Shown piece by piece: positions 48,900 through 58,177 of a DNA stretch of 64,000 bases; position 1 is the stretch's first letter; the number at the start of each line of letters is the position of its first letter. This DNA comes from Kribbella catacumbae DSM 19601. GTDB lineage: Bacteria > Actinomycetota > Actinomycetes > Propionibacteriales > Kribbellaceae. The stretch spans positions 1 to 64,000 of the forward strand of contig NZ_AQUZ01000001.1 of assembly GCF_000372465.1 (NCBI RefSeq). The letters run 5' to 3'. A program made the translations under genes and the position numbers. The notes beneath the pieces are model-generated. The model made no database searches. It was not told where the DNA came from and saw nothing but the letters and a program-made list of their open reading frames with translations.

Positions 48900-50117
48900 T
48901 CAGACAGGGACTGACTCAGACTTCGTGGTCTCTGCGATGCGTTGTTCTCTGGACCGGCCAGTCACCAAGTACGACGCGGCGAGCGCCATGCCGAGGATGA
49001 GGCAGGCGATCCAAAGCGTCTGGCCGTGGTACTGCAGCAGGTAGCCGCTGAGTAACGGCGCAACCAGTCGGGACGTCTGGCTGGCTGCTGTGAAGAAGCC
49101 GAAGTACCGGCCGCGCAGGCTTCCTGGCGCCATGCCCGCGAGCGAACTGTCGAGGACTGCGAAGTACGCCATCTCCCCCAGCGTCCAGATCGCCACGGTT
49201 AGGGCGTAGAACCAGATGACGTCGGCGACGCCGGTCAGGCCGAAGCCTAGGCCGACCAAGAGTGCGCCTAGGGCGAGTACACGTGAGTACGTATGGCCCT
49301 GGATGAGGCGTGGCAGGAACAGTTGGCCCACCACGATCAGCAGGGTGTTGATCGCGTAGATCCAGCCGTAGGCCTGTGCGTCAAGGCCGTCGCGTTGTAC
49401 GGCGAGTGGTAAGCCCGCGTTGCTCTGTTTGAAGATCAGCTGGAATCCGAAGAAGAGCGCAACGAACAGCAGGAACTGCCGGTCGCGCAGGATGGTCCGC
49501 ACGGCGCCGGCTGGCGCCACGGTCTCCACCGACGGCGCGACCCGGGTTTCCGGCACCAGGCGCCACATCAGCACGGCGAGGATCAGGAATCCGATGGCGT
49601 CGACCACGAAGATCACCGCGAACCCGGCCTTCATCGCAACAGGTGCGAGCAGAGCCGCGATCGACGTACCGACGTTGATCGCCCAGTAGTTGATGCTGTA
49701 CGCGCGCGGTCGGTCCTCGGCCGGCACCACCTCGCTGAGGATGGCGCTGCTCGCGATCCCCGCAGCGACTGTGCCCGCGCCCATGACCACCAGGAAGGCC
49801 ATGATCGACACCAGGCCGCCGCTCAGCCCGGCGCCCGCCAGCGCCGCCGAACTGATCAGATAGCCGCCGACCGCTGTACGGCGCCGGCCCCACCGGTCGG
49901 CGAGCACCCCGCCGCCGATGCTCCCGACGACGCAACCGCCGCCGGTCAAGGCGAGCGCCAGACCGATCTGAGCCGGGTCGAAACCTCGCTCGCTGTGCAG
50001 GTAGAACGTGATGAAAATCAGGACGAACGAAGCGATGTTCCCGATCAGGGTGATCGACCACAGGTACCAGAACACCCGCGGAAGTCCGCGTGCCGTCCCC
50101 AGCCAACGATGGCGCAT
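48900..50117 (-). CDS. MFS transporter
   Basis: 405 aa with 12 hydrophobic segments. Motif A GGVLADRWGRRRTAVGGYLIS lies near residue 70, and IASFVLIFITFYLHSERGFDPAQIGLALALTGGGCVVGSIGG covers helices 1-2. It is an MDR-type exporter. The ATG at 50117 is preceded by GAGAGG. It is divergent from a MocR regulator across a short operator, so it is probably controlled by it. Confidence 0.88.
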   Translation of the reverse strand: MRHRWLGTARGLPRVFWYLWSITLIGNIASFVLIFITFYLHSERGFDPAQIGLALALTGGGCVVGSIGGGVLADRWGRRRTAVGGYLISSAALAGAGLSGGLVSIMAFLVVMGAGTVAAGIASSAILSEVVPAEDRPRAYSINYWAINVGTSIAALLAPVAMKAGFAVIFVVDAIGFLILAVLMWRLVPETRVAPSVETVAPAGAVRTILRDRQFLLFVALFFGFQLIFKQSNAGLPLAVQRDGLDAQAYGWIYAINTLLIVVGQLFLPRLIQGHTYSRVLALGALLVGLGFGLTGVADVIWFYALTVAIWTLGEMAYFAVLDSSLAGMAPGSLRGRYFGFFTAASQTSRLVAPLLSGYLLQYHGQTLWIACLILGMALAASYLVTGRSREQRIAETTKSESVPV

Positions 50118-50160
50118 GCGATGCCTCTCTTTCCGTGACAAGAAGCAGTCTGCGCAGGAA

Positions 50161-50182
50161 GTGGATTAACGGTAAGGTCCAC
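50161..50182. promoter_or_regulatory. operator between MFS and MocR genes
   Basis: GTGGA...TCCAC inverted repeat (22 bp) just before the MocR start; TAAGGT inside it can serve as -10 for a nearly leaderless transcript. Confidence 0.5.
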
Positions 50183-50186
50183 ACGT

Positions 50187-51608
50187 ATGGCAGAAAGTTG
50201 GACCACTCTGCGAGAGTTGTTGCTCCCGACAGGAGAGGCAGGCGCTCAGCCGGGCCGGGGTCTGGAGAGCTCTCTCCGTACTGCGATCCGCGCCGGCCGC
50301 CTGCGCACCGGCGAGCGCCTGCCGTCCAGCCGGGACCTCGCCGCCCAGATCGGCGTGGCGCGCGGAACCGTGACGGCCGTCTACCGCCAACTCGTCGCGG
50401 AGGGCTACCTGGAGGCCAGGCACGGTTCGGGGACCTGGATCGCAGACGTCGCGCCACCCCCGGCGGCCGCGGCTAAGCCGTCCGCTCCGGCGCCCGAGCG
50501 CTACCGGCTCGGCCCCGGCATGCCATCCCTCGGCGCCTTCCCGCGCAGCGCCTGGCTGTCCGCGCTGCGGCAGGGCTGCGCCGAGCTCACCGATGTCGAG
50601 CTCGGCTATCCCGATCCAGCCGGCCTGCTGACGACCAGGACCGAGCTGGCCGGATACCTCGGCCGAGTCCGCGGCGTGGTGACCGACCCGGCCGGCGTCG
50701 TCATCACGCACGGCACCTTCGAAGCGCTCAACCTGCTGTGCGCCGTACTGCGCGCCGACGGTCAGACGGAGGTCGCGGTCGAAGACCCCGGCAACCAAGA
50801 GCAGTACGAGCTTCTGGCGGCGCGTGGACTGCGCGGATGCCCTGTGCCCGTTGACGATGAGGGCATCCGCGTCGATGCGCTGGCGCGTACCGATTGCCGG
50901 GCGGTGATCGTGACGTCGGCACACCAGTACCCGCTCGGTGTCTCCATGAGTCCGGGCCGTCGGCGTGCGCTGCTGGAGTGGGCGGGCTCAACCGACGGGC
51001 TGGTGATCGAGGACGACTACGACGCCGAGTATCGCTACGACCGTGCGCCCGTCGGCGCGCTGCAAGCGATCTACCCCGACTCCGTCGCGTACGTCGGCAC
51101 ACTGAGCAAAACGATGGCTCCGGCCCTGCGGCTCGGCTGGCTGGTGCCGCCCGCCCGCATGCTCGAGGAAGTGGTGCGACAGAAGCGTCTGCACGACCGT
51201 GGCGGATCAGCCCTGGACCAGGCGGCCCTCACGATGTTCCTCCGGAACGGCGGATATGACCGGCACCTCCGACGTACTCGCCTGCTCTATCGCGAACGAC
51301 GCGATGCTCTGCTCGCCGCCCTCGCCGAGTTCCTACCGGACTGGAGGCCGATCGGCATCGCCGGCGGTTTGCACCTCGTCGTGCAGCTGCCGTCCGGCCT
51401 CGACGATCGCGCTGTCGTCGAACGCCTGGTAGCGCAGCACATCCACCTCTCGCCGCTGTCCCGCTATGCCAACACCATCGACCTTCCACCCGGCCTGGTC
51501 ATCGGCTACGCAACCCTCACGCCCGCCCGCCTCCGCTCCGCCGCACAGCTCATCGCGAAATCGATGGCCGATCAGAGCGGTCTATATGCGGAGGTGGGAG
51601 CCGTCTAG
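50187..51608 (+). CDS. MocR-type (GntR/aminotransferase) regulator
   Basis: 473 aa. GntR winged helix at residues 20-90 (LRTAIRAGRLRTGERLPSSRDLAAQIGVARGTVTAVYRQLVAEGYLEARHGSGTWI). Aminotransferase-fold domain with PLP Lys in VGTLSKTMAPALRLGW and DDYDAEYRYDRAPVGALQ. It is a regulator that uses PLP as cofactor. The last ~9 codons overlap the remains of an SDR gene on the other strand, so the natural C-terminus may have been altered. Confidence 0.9.
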   Translation: MAESWTTLRELLLPTGEAGAQPGRGLESSLRTAIRAGRLRTGERLPSSRDLAAQIGVARGTVTAVYRQLVAEGYLEARHGSGTWIADVAPPPAAAAKPSAPAPERYRLGPGMPSLGAFPRSAWLSALRQGCAELTDVELGYPDPAGLLTTRTELAGYLGRVRGVVTDPAGVVITHGTFEALNLLCAVLRADGQTEVAVEDPGNQEQYELLAARGLRGCPVPVDDEGIRVDALARTDCRAVIVTSAHQYPLGVSMSPGRRRALLEWAGSTDGLVIEDDYDAEYRYDRAPVGALQAIYPDSVAYVGTLSKTMAPALRLGWLVPPARMLEEVVRQKRLHDRGGSALDQAALTMFLRNGGYDRHLRRTRLLYRERRDALLAALAEFLPDWRPIGIAGGLHLVVQLPSGLDDRAVVERLVAQHIHLSPLSRYANTIDLPPGLVIGYATLTPARLRSAAQLIAKSMADQSGLYAEVGAV

Positions 51609-51715
51609 GACTGTGCCAGTGGCGAACTCGGCCAGCGGCGAGGCCAGGCAAAGGCCCGAGCCGTTGCCGCACCGATCCCCCGTGATGCTCCGGTCACCAA
51701 AACAGAACGGTCCAT
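51582..51715 (-). pseudogene. internally deleted short-chain dehydrogenase
   Basis: The minus strand reads MDRSVLVTGASRGIGAATA then RAFA, the SDR cofactor site, directly followed in another frame by ASPLAEFATGTVLDGSHLRI-stop, a typical SDR C-terminus. About 200 codons between them are missing. The fragment overlaps the MocR 3' end. Confidence 0.75.
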
Positions 51716-51766
51716 GGCCCGAGTCTTTCATTACTCAGGACAAACTTAGGGTGGGGTTGGGTGTCG

Positions 51767-52834
51767 CTAGGGCCGGGGTTGGGTGTCCCGGCGGTAGTCC
51801 TTCGTCTGGCGGACCCAAGCCTTACGGGCCTCCGCCTGAAGCCGACTGTCGGCCCGCCGAGCCATATAGGCCGCCTCGCGCTGCAGCTTCACCCAGCTCT
51901 CATAGCGCCGCACAGACAACGTCCCGTCTTCCAGAGCCGCCTGCACTGCGCACCCCGGCTCCGTCACGTGCCCACAGTCCTTGAAGCGGCACTGCTCGGC
52001 CAGCGCAGTCACATCGGGGAACGCAGCCGCCAGCCCTTCACCAGACTCCTGCAGCCCGATCCCCCGCAGCCCAGGCGTATCGATAACAACGCCACCGCCG
52101 GGCAGCAGGATCAACTCACGCCGTACGGACGTGTGCCGCCCCTTGCCGTCCTCACGGATCGCCTGCACGTCTAGAAGCTCAACACCGGCCAGTGCGTTCA
52201 CCAGAGACGATTTGCCGGCACCACTCGTCCCTAGCAGGGCCATAGTCGCGTTGTCGTCCAGTAGTGCCCTCACAGCCTCCAGACCTTCGCCTGTCGTCGC
52301 ACTGCACACCAGTACGTCGGCACCTGGCGCAGCAGTCGCCACGTCCTCAGCGACAGAGTCCGCATCGCCTACTAGGTCAGCCTTGGTCAGTACTACGACC
52401 GGCCGCGCGCCGCTCTCCCAGGCGAGGGCGAGGAAGCGCTCTATGCGAGAGATGTTCGGCTCCGGGTGCAACCCGACCACAACGGCGACCACGTCGATGT
52501 TGGCCGCGAGGACCTGCCCACGCGAGCTACCCCCGACCTCAGCCCGCACGATCGCAGTACGGCGTGGGGCAACGGCCTCGACGGTGACGCGGTCGTCCGG
52601 CCAGCTACGGAGTGCAACCCAGTCGCCGGTACACGGAGTCGCCTGGGTGTCCGTAGCGATGGCCGCCAGTACTGCGCCCGACCAGCTGGCGCGGACTGGG
52701 CCGTCCTCCGTCAGGACGGTCGACAGTCCTTTGTCGACCCGGACCACGCGCCCCGGGACAAGTTCATCGGACAGTGTTTCGAAATGGCCGGCCGTCTGGG
52801 TGTCCAGCCCGAGAGCCTGAAGTTCTGCTGACAT
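51767..52834 (-). CDS. rsgA: ribosome small-subunit GTPase RsgA
   Basis: 355 aa. Circularly permuted GTPase order: G4 VLTKADLV, G5 SATTGEG, G1 GTSGAGKSSLVNAL, G3 DTPGLRG. An N-terminal OB-like domain precedes, and a C-terminal zinc site CRFKDCGHVTEPGC follows. It helps mature the 30S subunit. ATG 52834. A small frame and a terminator lie upstream. Confidence 0.94.
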   Translation of the reverse strand: MSAELQALGLDTQTAGHFETLSDELVPGRVVRVDKGLSTVLTEDGPVRASWSGAVLAAIATDTQATPCTGDWVALRSWPDDRVTVEAVAPRRTAIVRAEVGGSSRGQVLAANIDVVAVVVGLHPEPNISRIERFLALAWESGARPVVVLTKADLVGDADSVAEDVATAAPGADVLVCSATTGEGLEAVRALLDDNATMALLGTSGAGKSSLVNALAGVELLDVQAIREDGKGRHTSVRRELILLPGGGVVIDTPGLRGIGLQESGEGLAAAFPDVTALAEQCRFKDCGHVTEPGCAVQAALEDGTLSVRRYESWVKLQREAAYMARRADSRLQAEARKAWVRQTKDYRRDTQPRP

Positions 52835-52870
52835 CTTGCGACGAACCTTTCGAGAGGCCCGGCCGCGAGA

Positions 52871-52930
52871 TCAGCTCAGCGGACGGACGAAGTGGGAGAC
52901 AGCGGCCCGATGGGCCTGATCCAAGCTCAT
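52871..52930 (-). CDS. possible 19-residue upstream peptide of rsgA
   Basis: MSLDQAHRAAVSHFVRPLS with GGAAGGGAG before its ATG, ending 36 nt ahead of the rsgA start. No codon run suggests attenuation. Could be a chance frame or a small translated leader. Confidence 0.35.
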   Translation of the reverse strand: MSLDQAHRAAVSHFVRPLS

Positions 52931-52958
52931 GACGGCGTCAGCTCCCTTCCATGTCCTG

Positions 52959-52984
52959 GACGTTTCCGTCGGTCCGGAAACGTC
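52959..52984 (-). terminator. terminator after the YihY gene
   Basis: Perfect 10-bp stem GACGTTTCCG/CGGAAACGTC, loop 6 nt, 15 nt past the yihY stop. Confidence 0.85.
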
Positions 52985-52999
52985 TGTGTCGCGATGCGA

Positions 53000-54253
53000 T
53001 CAGCCTAGGTCGTCAGGTTCGGTGGGCGCACCGGGTTTTCCTACCGGCGCAGGCTTGCGCTCAGCTTGCTTGGCCTTCCGCCTGGCCTTGAGATCGGCCC
53101 CGTCAGCCTCCGCCCGTACTGCGGGCGCCGGCGCCGCGGGGGTCGCCGTCGGCTCAGCGGGCGCCGTTGCGGCCGCGGCCTGCTCAGCGGGCTCCGGTTT
53201 CTCAGGCATCGCCTCTACGGGTGCCGGCGCCTTGTGTTCACCGAGTGCCTCCACAGCCTTGGCCATCTTGACCTCGGGCCGTTCGTCGTCCGGTCCGAGC
53301 CCGTCTGCGTGATGCACCTTCGAGTCCGCCTTCATCACCGGCTCGGCCGCCTCCGCTTTGCGCGCCTTGTGCGGCCATGTCCGGTCCACCACAGCGTTCA
53401 GCGCCGCACCGATCAGCACCGCGATCGCGGTCAGGTACAGCCACAGCAGCACCGCGATCGGCGCCGCGAGCGGCCCATAGATCGAGGTCCCGCCGACCGT
53501 GGTCTGCAGGACCCAGCGCAGCAGGAAGCTGCCGAGAATCCAGATCGACAGCGCCAGGAACGACCCCGGCAGGTCGGACACCCACGGCGTCCGCACCGGC
53601 ACCGACAGGTGGTACAGGGTGTTCAGGAAGCCCGCCGACAGGATCGTCACGACCGGCCAGTACAGCTGGTTCAGGAAGTCGACTCGTTGCGGCAGCAGTG
53701 CATCCACGGCGTTCGGGCCGGCCAGCACCAGCGGCAGGACGATCACACCGATGATGAGTGCGACGCAGTACAGGGTGAACGACAGCGCCCGGGTCTTGAC
53801 GATGCCGCGACGGCCGCCCATCCCGTACATGATCGTGATGGTGTCGACGAAGACGTTCAGCGCCCGGCTGCCGGACCACAGGGCGAGCAGGAAACCGATC
53901 GAGATGACGTCGAAGCGGCCACCACTGCCGAGCACGTCGTCGAGGGTCGGCACGATCACCTGCTGGACCGAGTCCGCGGTCAGCGCCCGTTCGGCCAGCT
54001 GGATGATCTGGAACTTGATGTCCTCGATCGTCTCCAGGTCGAACTCGTTCGCGATGAAGCCGATGCTGCCGGCCAGCCCGAAGATCAGCGGCGGCAACGA
54101 CAGGATCGCGAAGAACGCCGCCTCCGCGGCCAGTCCCGTGACCCGGTACCGCAGACAGGTGCCGACCGTCTGGGTCAGCAGCCGCCAGGTGGTGCCGGGA
54201 AGTTGTCGGGCCCATGCGAGTGAGACGGAGGTCTCGGACCCAGAGCGTGCCAT
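53000..54253 (-). CDS. YihY/BrkB family membrane protein
   Basis: 417 aa. Six membrane helices (residues 40-305; for example AEAAFFAILSLPPLIFGLAGS, IGFLLALWSGSRALNVFVDTI, IYGPLAAPIAVLLWLYLTAIAVLIGAALN). The last ~110 residues are a charged Ala/Pro/Lys/Glu-rich tail. The start MARSGSETS follows TACGGT plus 7 nt (leaderless). Function of the family is unsettled. It is divergent from the acyl-CoA dehydrogenase gene with 18 nt between start codons. Confidence 0.88.
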   Translation of the reverse strand: MARSGSETSVSLAWARQLPGTTWRLLTQTVGTCLRYRVTGLAAEAAFFAILSLPPLIFGLAGSIGFIANEFDLETIEDIKFQIIQLAERALTADSVQQVIVPTLDDVLGSGGRFDVISIGFLLALWSGSRALNVFVDTITIMYGMGGRRGIVKTRALSFTLYCVALIIGVIVLPLVLAGPNAVDALLPQRVDFLNQLYWPVVTILSAGFLNTLYHLSVPVRTPWVSDLPGSFLALSIWILGSFLLRWVLQTTVGGTSIYGPLAAPIAVLLWLYLTAIAVLIGAALNAVVDRTWPHKARKAEAAEPVMKADSKVHHADGLGPDDERPEVKMAKAVEALGEHKAPAPVEAMPEKPEPAEQAAAATAPAEPTATPAAPAPAVRAEADGADLKARRKAKQAERKPAPVGKPGAPTEPDDLG

Positions 54254-54271
54254 ACCGCTTACCGTACTGAC
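54254..54271. promoter_or_regulatory. 18-bp shared divergent promoter
   Basis: TACCGT (54260-54265) lies 6 nt before the plus-strand ATG, and its mirror TACGGT (54266-54261) lies 7 nt before the minus-strand ATG. The two -10 boxes overlap in TACCGTA. Confidence 0.6.
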
Positions 54272-55897
54272 ATGGCGGACCCAAACGCTGTAACGAATCA
54301 GGCTCCCCCACTCCAAGGGGTGAACTTCTTCACGCGGGACACCGCACTTGGTGACTCTCTGCGTCCATACGCTGACCTGAACGATGATCCAGGCCTGACC
54401 GCGATCGGCGAACTGGCCGGATCTCAGGAAGCGCTCTCTCATACGCTCCCCGCCAACCAGAACTCCCCTGTACTGCGAACGCATGACCGCTACGGCCATC
54501 GGATCGACGAGGTCGAGTTCCACCCGTCCTGGCATTGGCTGATGGACAAGGCAGTCGGCTTCGGTCTCCAAGCGGCACCGTGGACCAGCGACAAGCCGTC
54601 ACCCCACCTGACCCGCGCGGCCGGCTTCTACCTCTGGTCACAGGTCGAGCCAGGCCACGGCTGCCCGATCTCGATGACGTACTCCGCGGTCCCTGCACTC
54701 CGCGCGGACAACGCACTCGCCGACGAGTGGATCCCCCGCCTCGCCGCCACGCAGTACGACCCTCGTCGCCTGCCCGTCGCCGAGAAGGCCGGCGCGCTCG
54801 CCGGAATGGGCATGACGGAGAAGCAGGGCGGATCCGACGTGCGGGCCAATCTGACCACCGCTACTCCGACCGGTGCGGACGGTGAGTATCTGCTGAACGG
54901 GCACAAGTGGTTCTGCTCCGCCCCGCAGGTCGACGTCTTCCTCGTGCTCGCCCAGGCGCCGGACGGTCTGACCTGTTTCGTCGTACCCCGAGTCCTTGCC
55001 GATGGCAATCGGAACGCGTTTGCCCTGCAACGGTTGAAGGACAAGCTCGGCAACCGGTCGAACGCGTCCAGCGAGGTCGAGTTCCACGCAACGGTCGGGC
55101 ATCGGCTCGGCGACGAGGGCGCCGGTGTCCGGACGATCATCGAGATGGTGGCGTCGACCCGGTTGGACTGCGTGCTCGGCTCGGCCGCGCTGATGCGCCG
55201 GGCCCTGGTCGAGGCGACCTGGCACACCGCGCATCGCAGTGCCTTCGGCAGTCTGCTGAAGGACAAGCCCGCGATGCAGAACGTGCTGGCCGACCTCGCG
55301 ATCGAGAGCGAGGCAGCAACCGCTCTCTCGATGCGTCTCGCCGCTGCGATGGACGCGTCGCTGGCTGGTGACGAGCAGGCCGCGGGCTTCCGCCGGATCG
55401 CTTTGCCGCTGGCCAAGTTCTGGGTCTGCAAGCGCACGTCGTTCACCGTCGCGGAGGCGCTGGAGTGTCTCGGCGGCAACGGCTATGTCGAAGAGAGCGG
55501 TCTCCCGCTGCTGTTCCGCGAGTCACCGCTGAACTCCATCTGGGAAGGCTCCGGCACGGTCAACGCCCTCGACGTACTGCGTGCGCTGCGGCGACCCGAG
55601 TCGCTGGAAGCGTGGCTGCTGGAGGTCGGTGCGGCGCGGGGTGCCGACCATCGCCTGGACGCGGCCGTGACCGATGTACTGGAATCGCTCTCCGATCTAG
55701 CTGGGGCTGAAGCGGGCGCTCGACGGCTCGCCGCGCGGATGGCCGTATGCCTGCAGGCATCGCTGCTGGTGCGGCATTCGACGCCGGAGGTGGCGGACGC
55801 GTTCGTCGCCTCCCGTCTCGCCGGCGACTGGGGTGGCGTCTTCGGCACGCTGCCGCGCACCACGCCGTACGGTCCGATCCTCGACCGCATCCTGTAG
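54272..55897 (+). CDS. AidB-like acyl-CoA dehydrogenase
   Basis: 541 aa. GMGMTEKQGGSDVRANLTTA (FAD site) and CLGGNGYVEESGLPLLFRE with SIWEGSGTVNALDVLRAL at the end, which is the AidB/isovaleryl-type pattern. The N-terminus GVNFFTRDTALGDSLRPY is that of AidB-like proteins, which bind DNA in E. coli. Substrate unknown; cytoplasmic flavoenzyme. Leaderless start. Confidence 0.92.
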   Translation: MADPNAVTNQAPPLQGVNFFTRDTALGDSLRPYADLNDDPGLTAIGELAGSQEALSHTLPANQNSPVLRTHDRYGHRIDEVEFHPSWHWLMDKAVGFGLQAAPWTSDKPSPHLTRAAGFYLWSQVEPGHGCPISMTYSAVPALRADNALADEWIPRLAATQYDPRRLPVAEKAGALAGMGMTEKQGGSDVRANLTTATPTGADGEYLLNGHKWFCSAPQVDVFLVLAQAPDGLTCFVVPRVLADGNRNAFALQRLKDKLGNRSNASSEVEFHATVGHRLGDEGAGVRTIIEMVASTRLDCVLGSAALMRRALVEATWHTAHRSAFGSLLKDKPAMQNVLADLAIESEAATALSMRLAAAMDASLAGDEQAAGFRRIALPLAKFWVCKRTSFTVAEALECLGGNGYVEESGLPLLFRESPLNSIWEGSGTVNALDVLRALRRPESLEAWLLEVGAARGADHRLDAAVTDVLESLSDLAGAEAGARRLAARMAVCLQASLLVRHSTPEVADAFVASRLAGDWGGVFGTLPRTTPYGPILDRIL

Positions 55898-55944
55898 TGC
55901 CCCGACACGGCGCACTAAGCCGGACCTCTACACGCTAGGGTTAC

Positions 55945-56025
55945 GAACGTCGCGACTGGCGCTGAGGTGGGATCGACCACCGGGGAGCGAAAAGACGCCG
56001 GCACCGTGCGCCTGGGTGCCGCGAC
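55945..56025 (+). ncRNA. ZTP (pfl) riboswitch controlling glyA
   Basis: CGCGACTGGCGC, a GGTGG...CCACC hairpin followed by GGGGAGCG, a linker, and a second hairpin with CGCCTGGG (GGCACC/GGTGCC) are the hallmarks of the pfl/ZTP aptamer. P1 is GTCGC with GCGAC. TAGGGT at about 55936 is a possible -10. Next to it a GAAA-tetraloop hairpin (CACAGG/CCTGTG, 56031-56046) lies before the ribosome-binding site. It senses ZTP/AICAR and turns on one-carbon metabolism. Confidence 0.88.
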
Positions 56026-56068
56026 CTTGTCACAGGGAAACCTGTGCGACCTCAGGAGAGAGACGAAG

Positions 56069-57517
56069 ATGACTCAACCCTTCGACGCCGCAGCCGCGTC
56101 GGCCGCGTACCGCAACGCGCTCGAGGTGATCGGCGCGGTGGAACCCACCATCGCCGGCGCGATCAAGGCCGAACTGGCCGACCAGCGGTCCTCGCTGAAG
56201 CTGATCGCCAGCGAGAACTACGCCTCCCCCGCGACCCTGCTGACGATGGGGAACTGGCTCTCGGACAAGTACGCCGAGGGCACCGTCGGGCACCGCTTCT
56301 ACGCCGGCTGCCAGAACGTCGACACCGTCGAGCAGACCGCGGCCGACCACGCGAGGGCGCTCTTCGACGCGCCGCACGCCTACGTCCAGCCGCACTCCGG
56401 CATCGACGCGAACCTGGTCGCCTTCTGGGCGATCCTGGCCCAGCGGATCGAGTCCCCGGCCCTGGCCGAGGTCGGCGCCAAGCACGTCAACGACCTGTCC
56501 GACGAGGACTGGGCCAAGCTCCGCAAAGCGCTCGGCGACCAGAAGATGCTCGGCATGTCCCTGGACGCCGGTGGTCACTTGACCCACGGTTTCCGGCCGA
56601 ACATCTCCGGCAAGATGTTCCACCAGAGCTCGTACGGCACCGACCCGGAGACGGGTCTGCTGGACTACGACAAGGTCGCCGCGACGGCTCGTGAGTTCAA
56701 GCCGCTGATCCTGATCGCCGGCTACTCGGCGTACCCGCGCAAGGTGGACTTCGCCAAGATGCGCGAGATCGCCGACGAGGTCGGCGCCACCTTGATGGTC
56801 GACATGGCGCACTTCGCCGGACTCGTGGCCGGCAAGGTCTTCACCGGCGACTTCGACCCGGTCCCGCACGCGCACGTCACGACGACGACCACGCACAAGT
56901 CGCTTCGCGGCCCGCGCGGCGGCATGGTGCTCTGCCAGCCGGAGTACGCCGACGCGGTCGACCGCGGCTGCCCGATGGTGCTCGGTGGCCCGCTCAGCCA
57001 GGTGATGGCGGCCAAGGCCGTCGCGCTGGCCGAGGCGCGTCAGCCTTCGTTCCAGACCTACGCGCAGAACGTCGCGGACAACGCGGTGACCCTGGCCGAG
57101 GGCCTGATGAAGCGTGGCGTCAAGCTCGTCACCGACGGCACGGACAACCACCTCGTACTGCTCGACGTCTCGGCGTACGGGATCACCGGCCGGCAGGCCG
57201 AGTCGGCGCTGCTCGACGCGGGCATCGTGACGAACCGCAACGCGGTTCCGCGTGACCCGAACGGCGCCTGGTACACCTCCGGCGTCCGGATCGGTACGCC
57301 GGCGCTGACGACCCGCGGCTTCGGCGCCGACGAGTTCGACCGCGTCGCCGAGTTGATGGTCGACGTACTGTCCAGCGTCACCCCGACGACCACCGCCGCC
57401 GGTGCGCCGTCCAAGGCGAAGTACGTGCTCGCCGACGGCGTGGCCGACAAGGTCCGCGCCGCCTCGGCGGAGATGCTCGACAAGCACCCGCTGTACCCCG
57501 GGCTCGACCTGAACTGA
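56069..57517 (+). CDS. glyA: serine hydroxymethyltransferase
   Basis: 482 aa, longer than the ~420 aa standard form because of an insert around residues 125-165 ([21 protein letters not shown]) seen in one actinobacterial clade. PLP Lys in [16 protein letters not shown]; substrate motifs [31 protein letters not shown] and SAYPRKVDF. Converts serine and tetrahydrofolate to glycine and methylene-tetrahydrofolate. AGGAG precedes the ATG, behind the riboswitch. Confidence 0.95.
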   Translation: MTQPFDAAAASAAYRNALEVIGAVEPTIAGAIKAELADQRSSLKLIASENYASPATLLTMGNWLSDKYAEGTVGHRFYAGCQNVDTVEQTAADHARALFDAPHAYVQPHSGIDANLVAFWAILAQRIESPALAEVGAKHVNDLSDEDWAKLRKALGDQKMLGMSLDAGGHLTHGFRPNISGKMFHQSSYGTDPETGLLDYDKVAATAREFKPLILIAGYSAYPRKVDFAKMREIADEVGATLMVDMAHFAGLVAGKVFTGDFDPVPHAHVTTTTTHKSLRGPRGGMVLCQPEYADAVDRGCPMVLGGPLSQVMAAKAVALAEARQPSFQTYAQNVADNAVTLAEGLMKRGVKLVTDGTDNHLVLLDVSAYGITGRQAESALLDAGIVTNRNAVPRDPNGAWYTSGVRIGTPALTTRGFGADEFDRVAELMVDVLSSVTPTTTAAGAPSKAKYVLADGVADKVRAASAEMLDKHPLYPGLDLN

Positions 57518-57526
57518 GTTCCACCG

Positions 57527-57561
57527 GCGCCCGCCTCCATTTCCTGGCGGCGGGCGCTTTT
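57527..57561 (+). terminator. glyA terminator
   Basis: GCGCCCGCC/GGCGGGCGC stem followed by TTTT, 10 nt after the stop. Confidence 0.92.
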
Positions 57562-57572
57562 CTCTGCCGAAC

Positions 57573-57590
57573 TATCAGAACTCTGTGATA
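57573..57590. promoter_or_regulatory. operator of the MarR/GbsR-type regulator
   Basis: TATCAGAACTCTGTGATA, inverted TATCA/TGATA, directly upstream of TAGTGT (57596-57601) and the leaderless ATG at 57608. Confidence 0.6.
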
Positions 57591-57607
57591 ATTAGTAGTG
57601 TTCGGCC

Positions 57608-58081
57608 ATGGCACCGGATCCCACGCCCGCCGAGATCAGCCAGTTCGTCGAGCGCTTCGCCGGCGTCCTCGCCAACAGCGGCGTACCGACGATGTCGGCC
57701 CGGGTGATGGCCCGCATGCTGGTCAGCCCGACCGGCACGATGACCGCGGCCGAACTCGCCGAAGCGCTGCAGATCAGCCAGCCGGCTGTGTCTGGTGCTG
57801 TCCGGCAGCTCATCCAGGTCTCGTTCATCACGCGAGAACGGCTGCCCGGGTCGCGCAAGGATCACTACCGGATCCGGGAGGACGTCTTCGCAGCCATCCT
57901 CGAACGCCGAAACAGCGCACTGGGCGAGTGGGAATCGTCGGTGCGCTCTGGGGCGGACCTCTTCGGCGCAAAGACCGTCGTCGGCGACCGCCTCGCAGAG
58001 GCCGCCGAGTTCTTCGCCTTCATTCGCGCCGACCTAGACCAGCTGGTCAACTCCTGGCGCAAAGAGCACCCAGCCAACTAG
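57608..58081 (+). CDS. MarR/GbsR family transcriptional regulator
   Basis: 157 aa. Winged helix MTAAELAEALQISQPAVSGAVRQLIQVSFITRERLPGSRKDHYRI; a C-terminal helical dimerisation part follows (FFAFIRADLDQLVNSWRKE). In actinobacteria such regulators usually lie beside an exporter, but none adjoins here. An operator-like palindrome before it suggests autoregulation. Confidence 0.87.
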   Translation: MAPDPTPAEISQFVERFAGVLANSGVPTMSARVMARMLVSPTGTMTAAELAEALQISQPAVSGAVRQLIQVSFITRERLPGSRKDHYRIREDVFAAILERRNSALGEWESSVRSGADLFGAKTVVGDRLAEAAEFFAFIRADLDQLVNSWRKEHPAN

Positions 58082-58177
58082 CTCGCGTTGACCCAACTCC
58101 ACCTTGTGCACCGCCTGAGCAGCTACTCGAAAGTAGATTGACTGGACGGTGCACAGAGTGGGGCTGAGCAGACAGCT

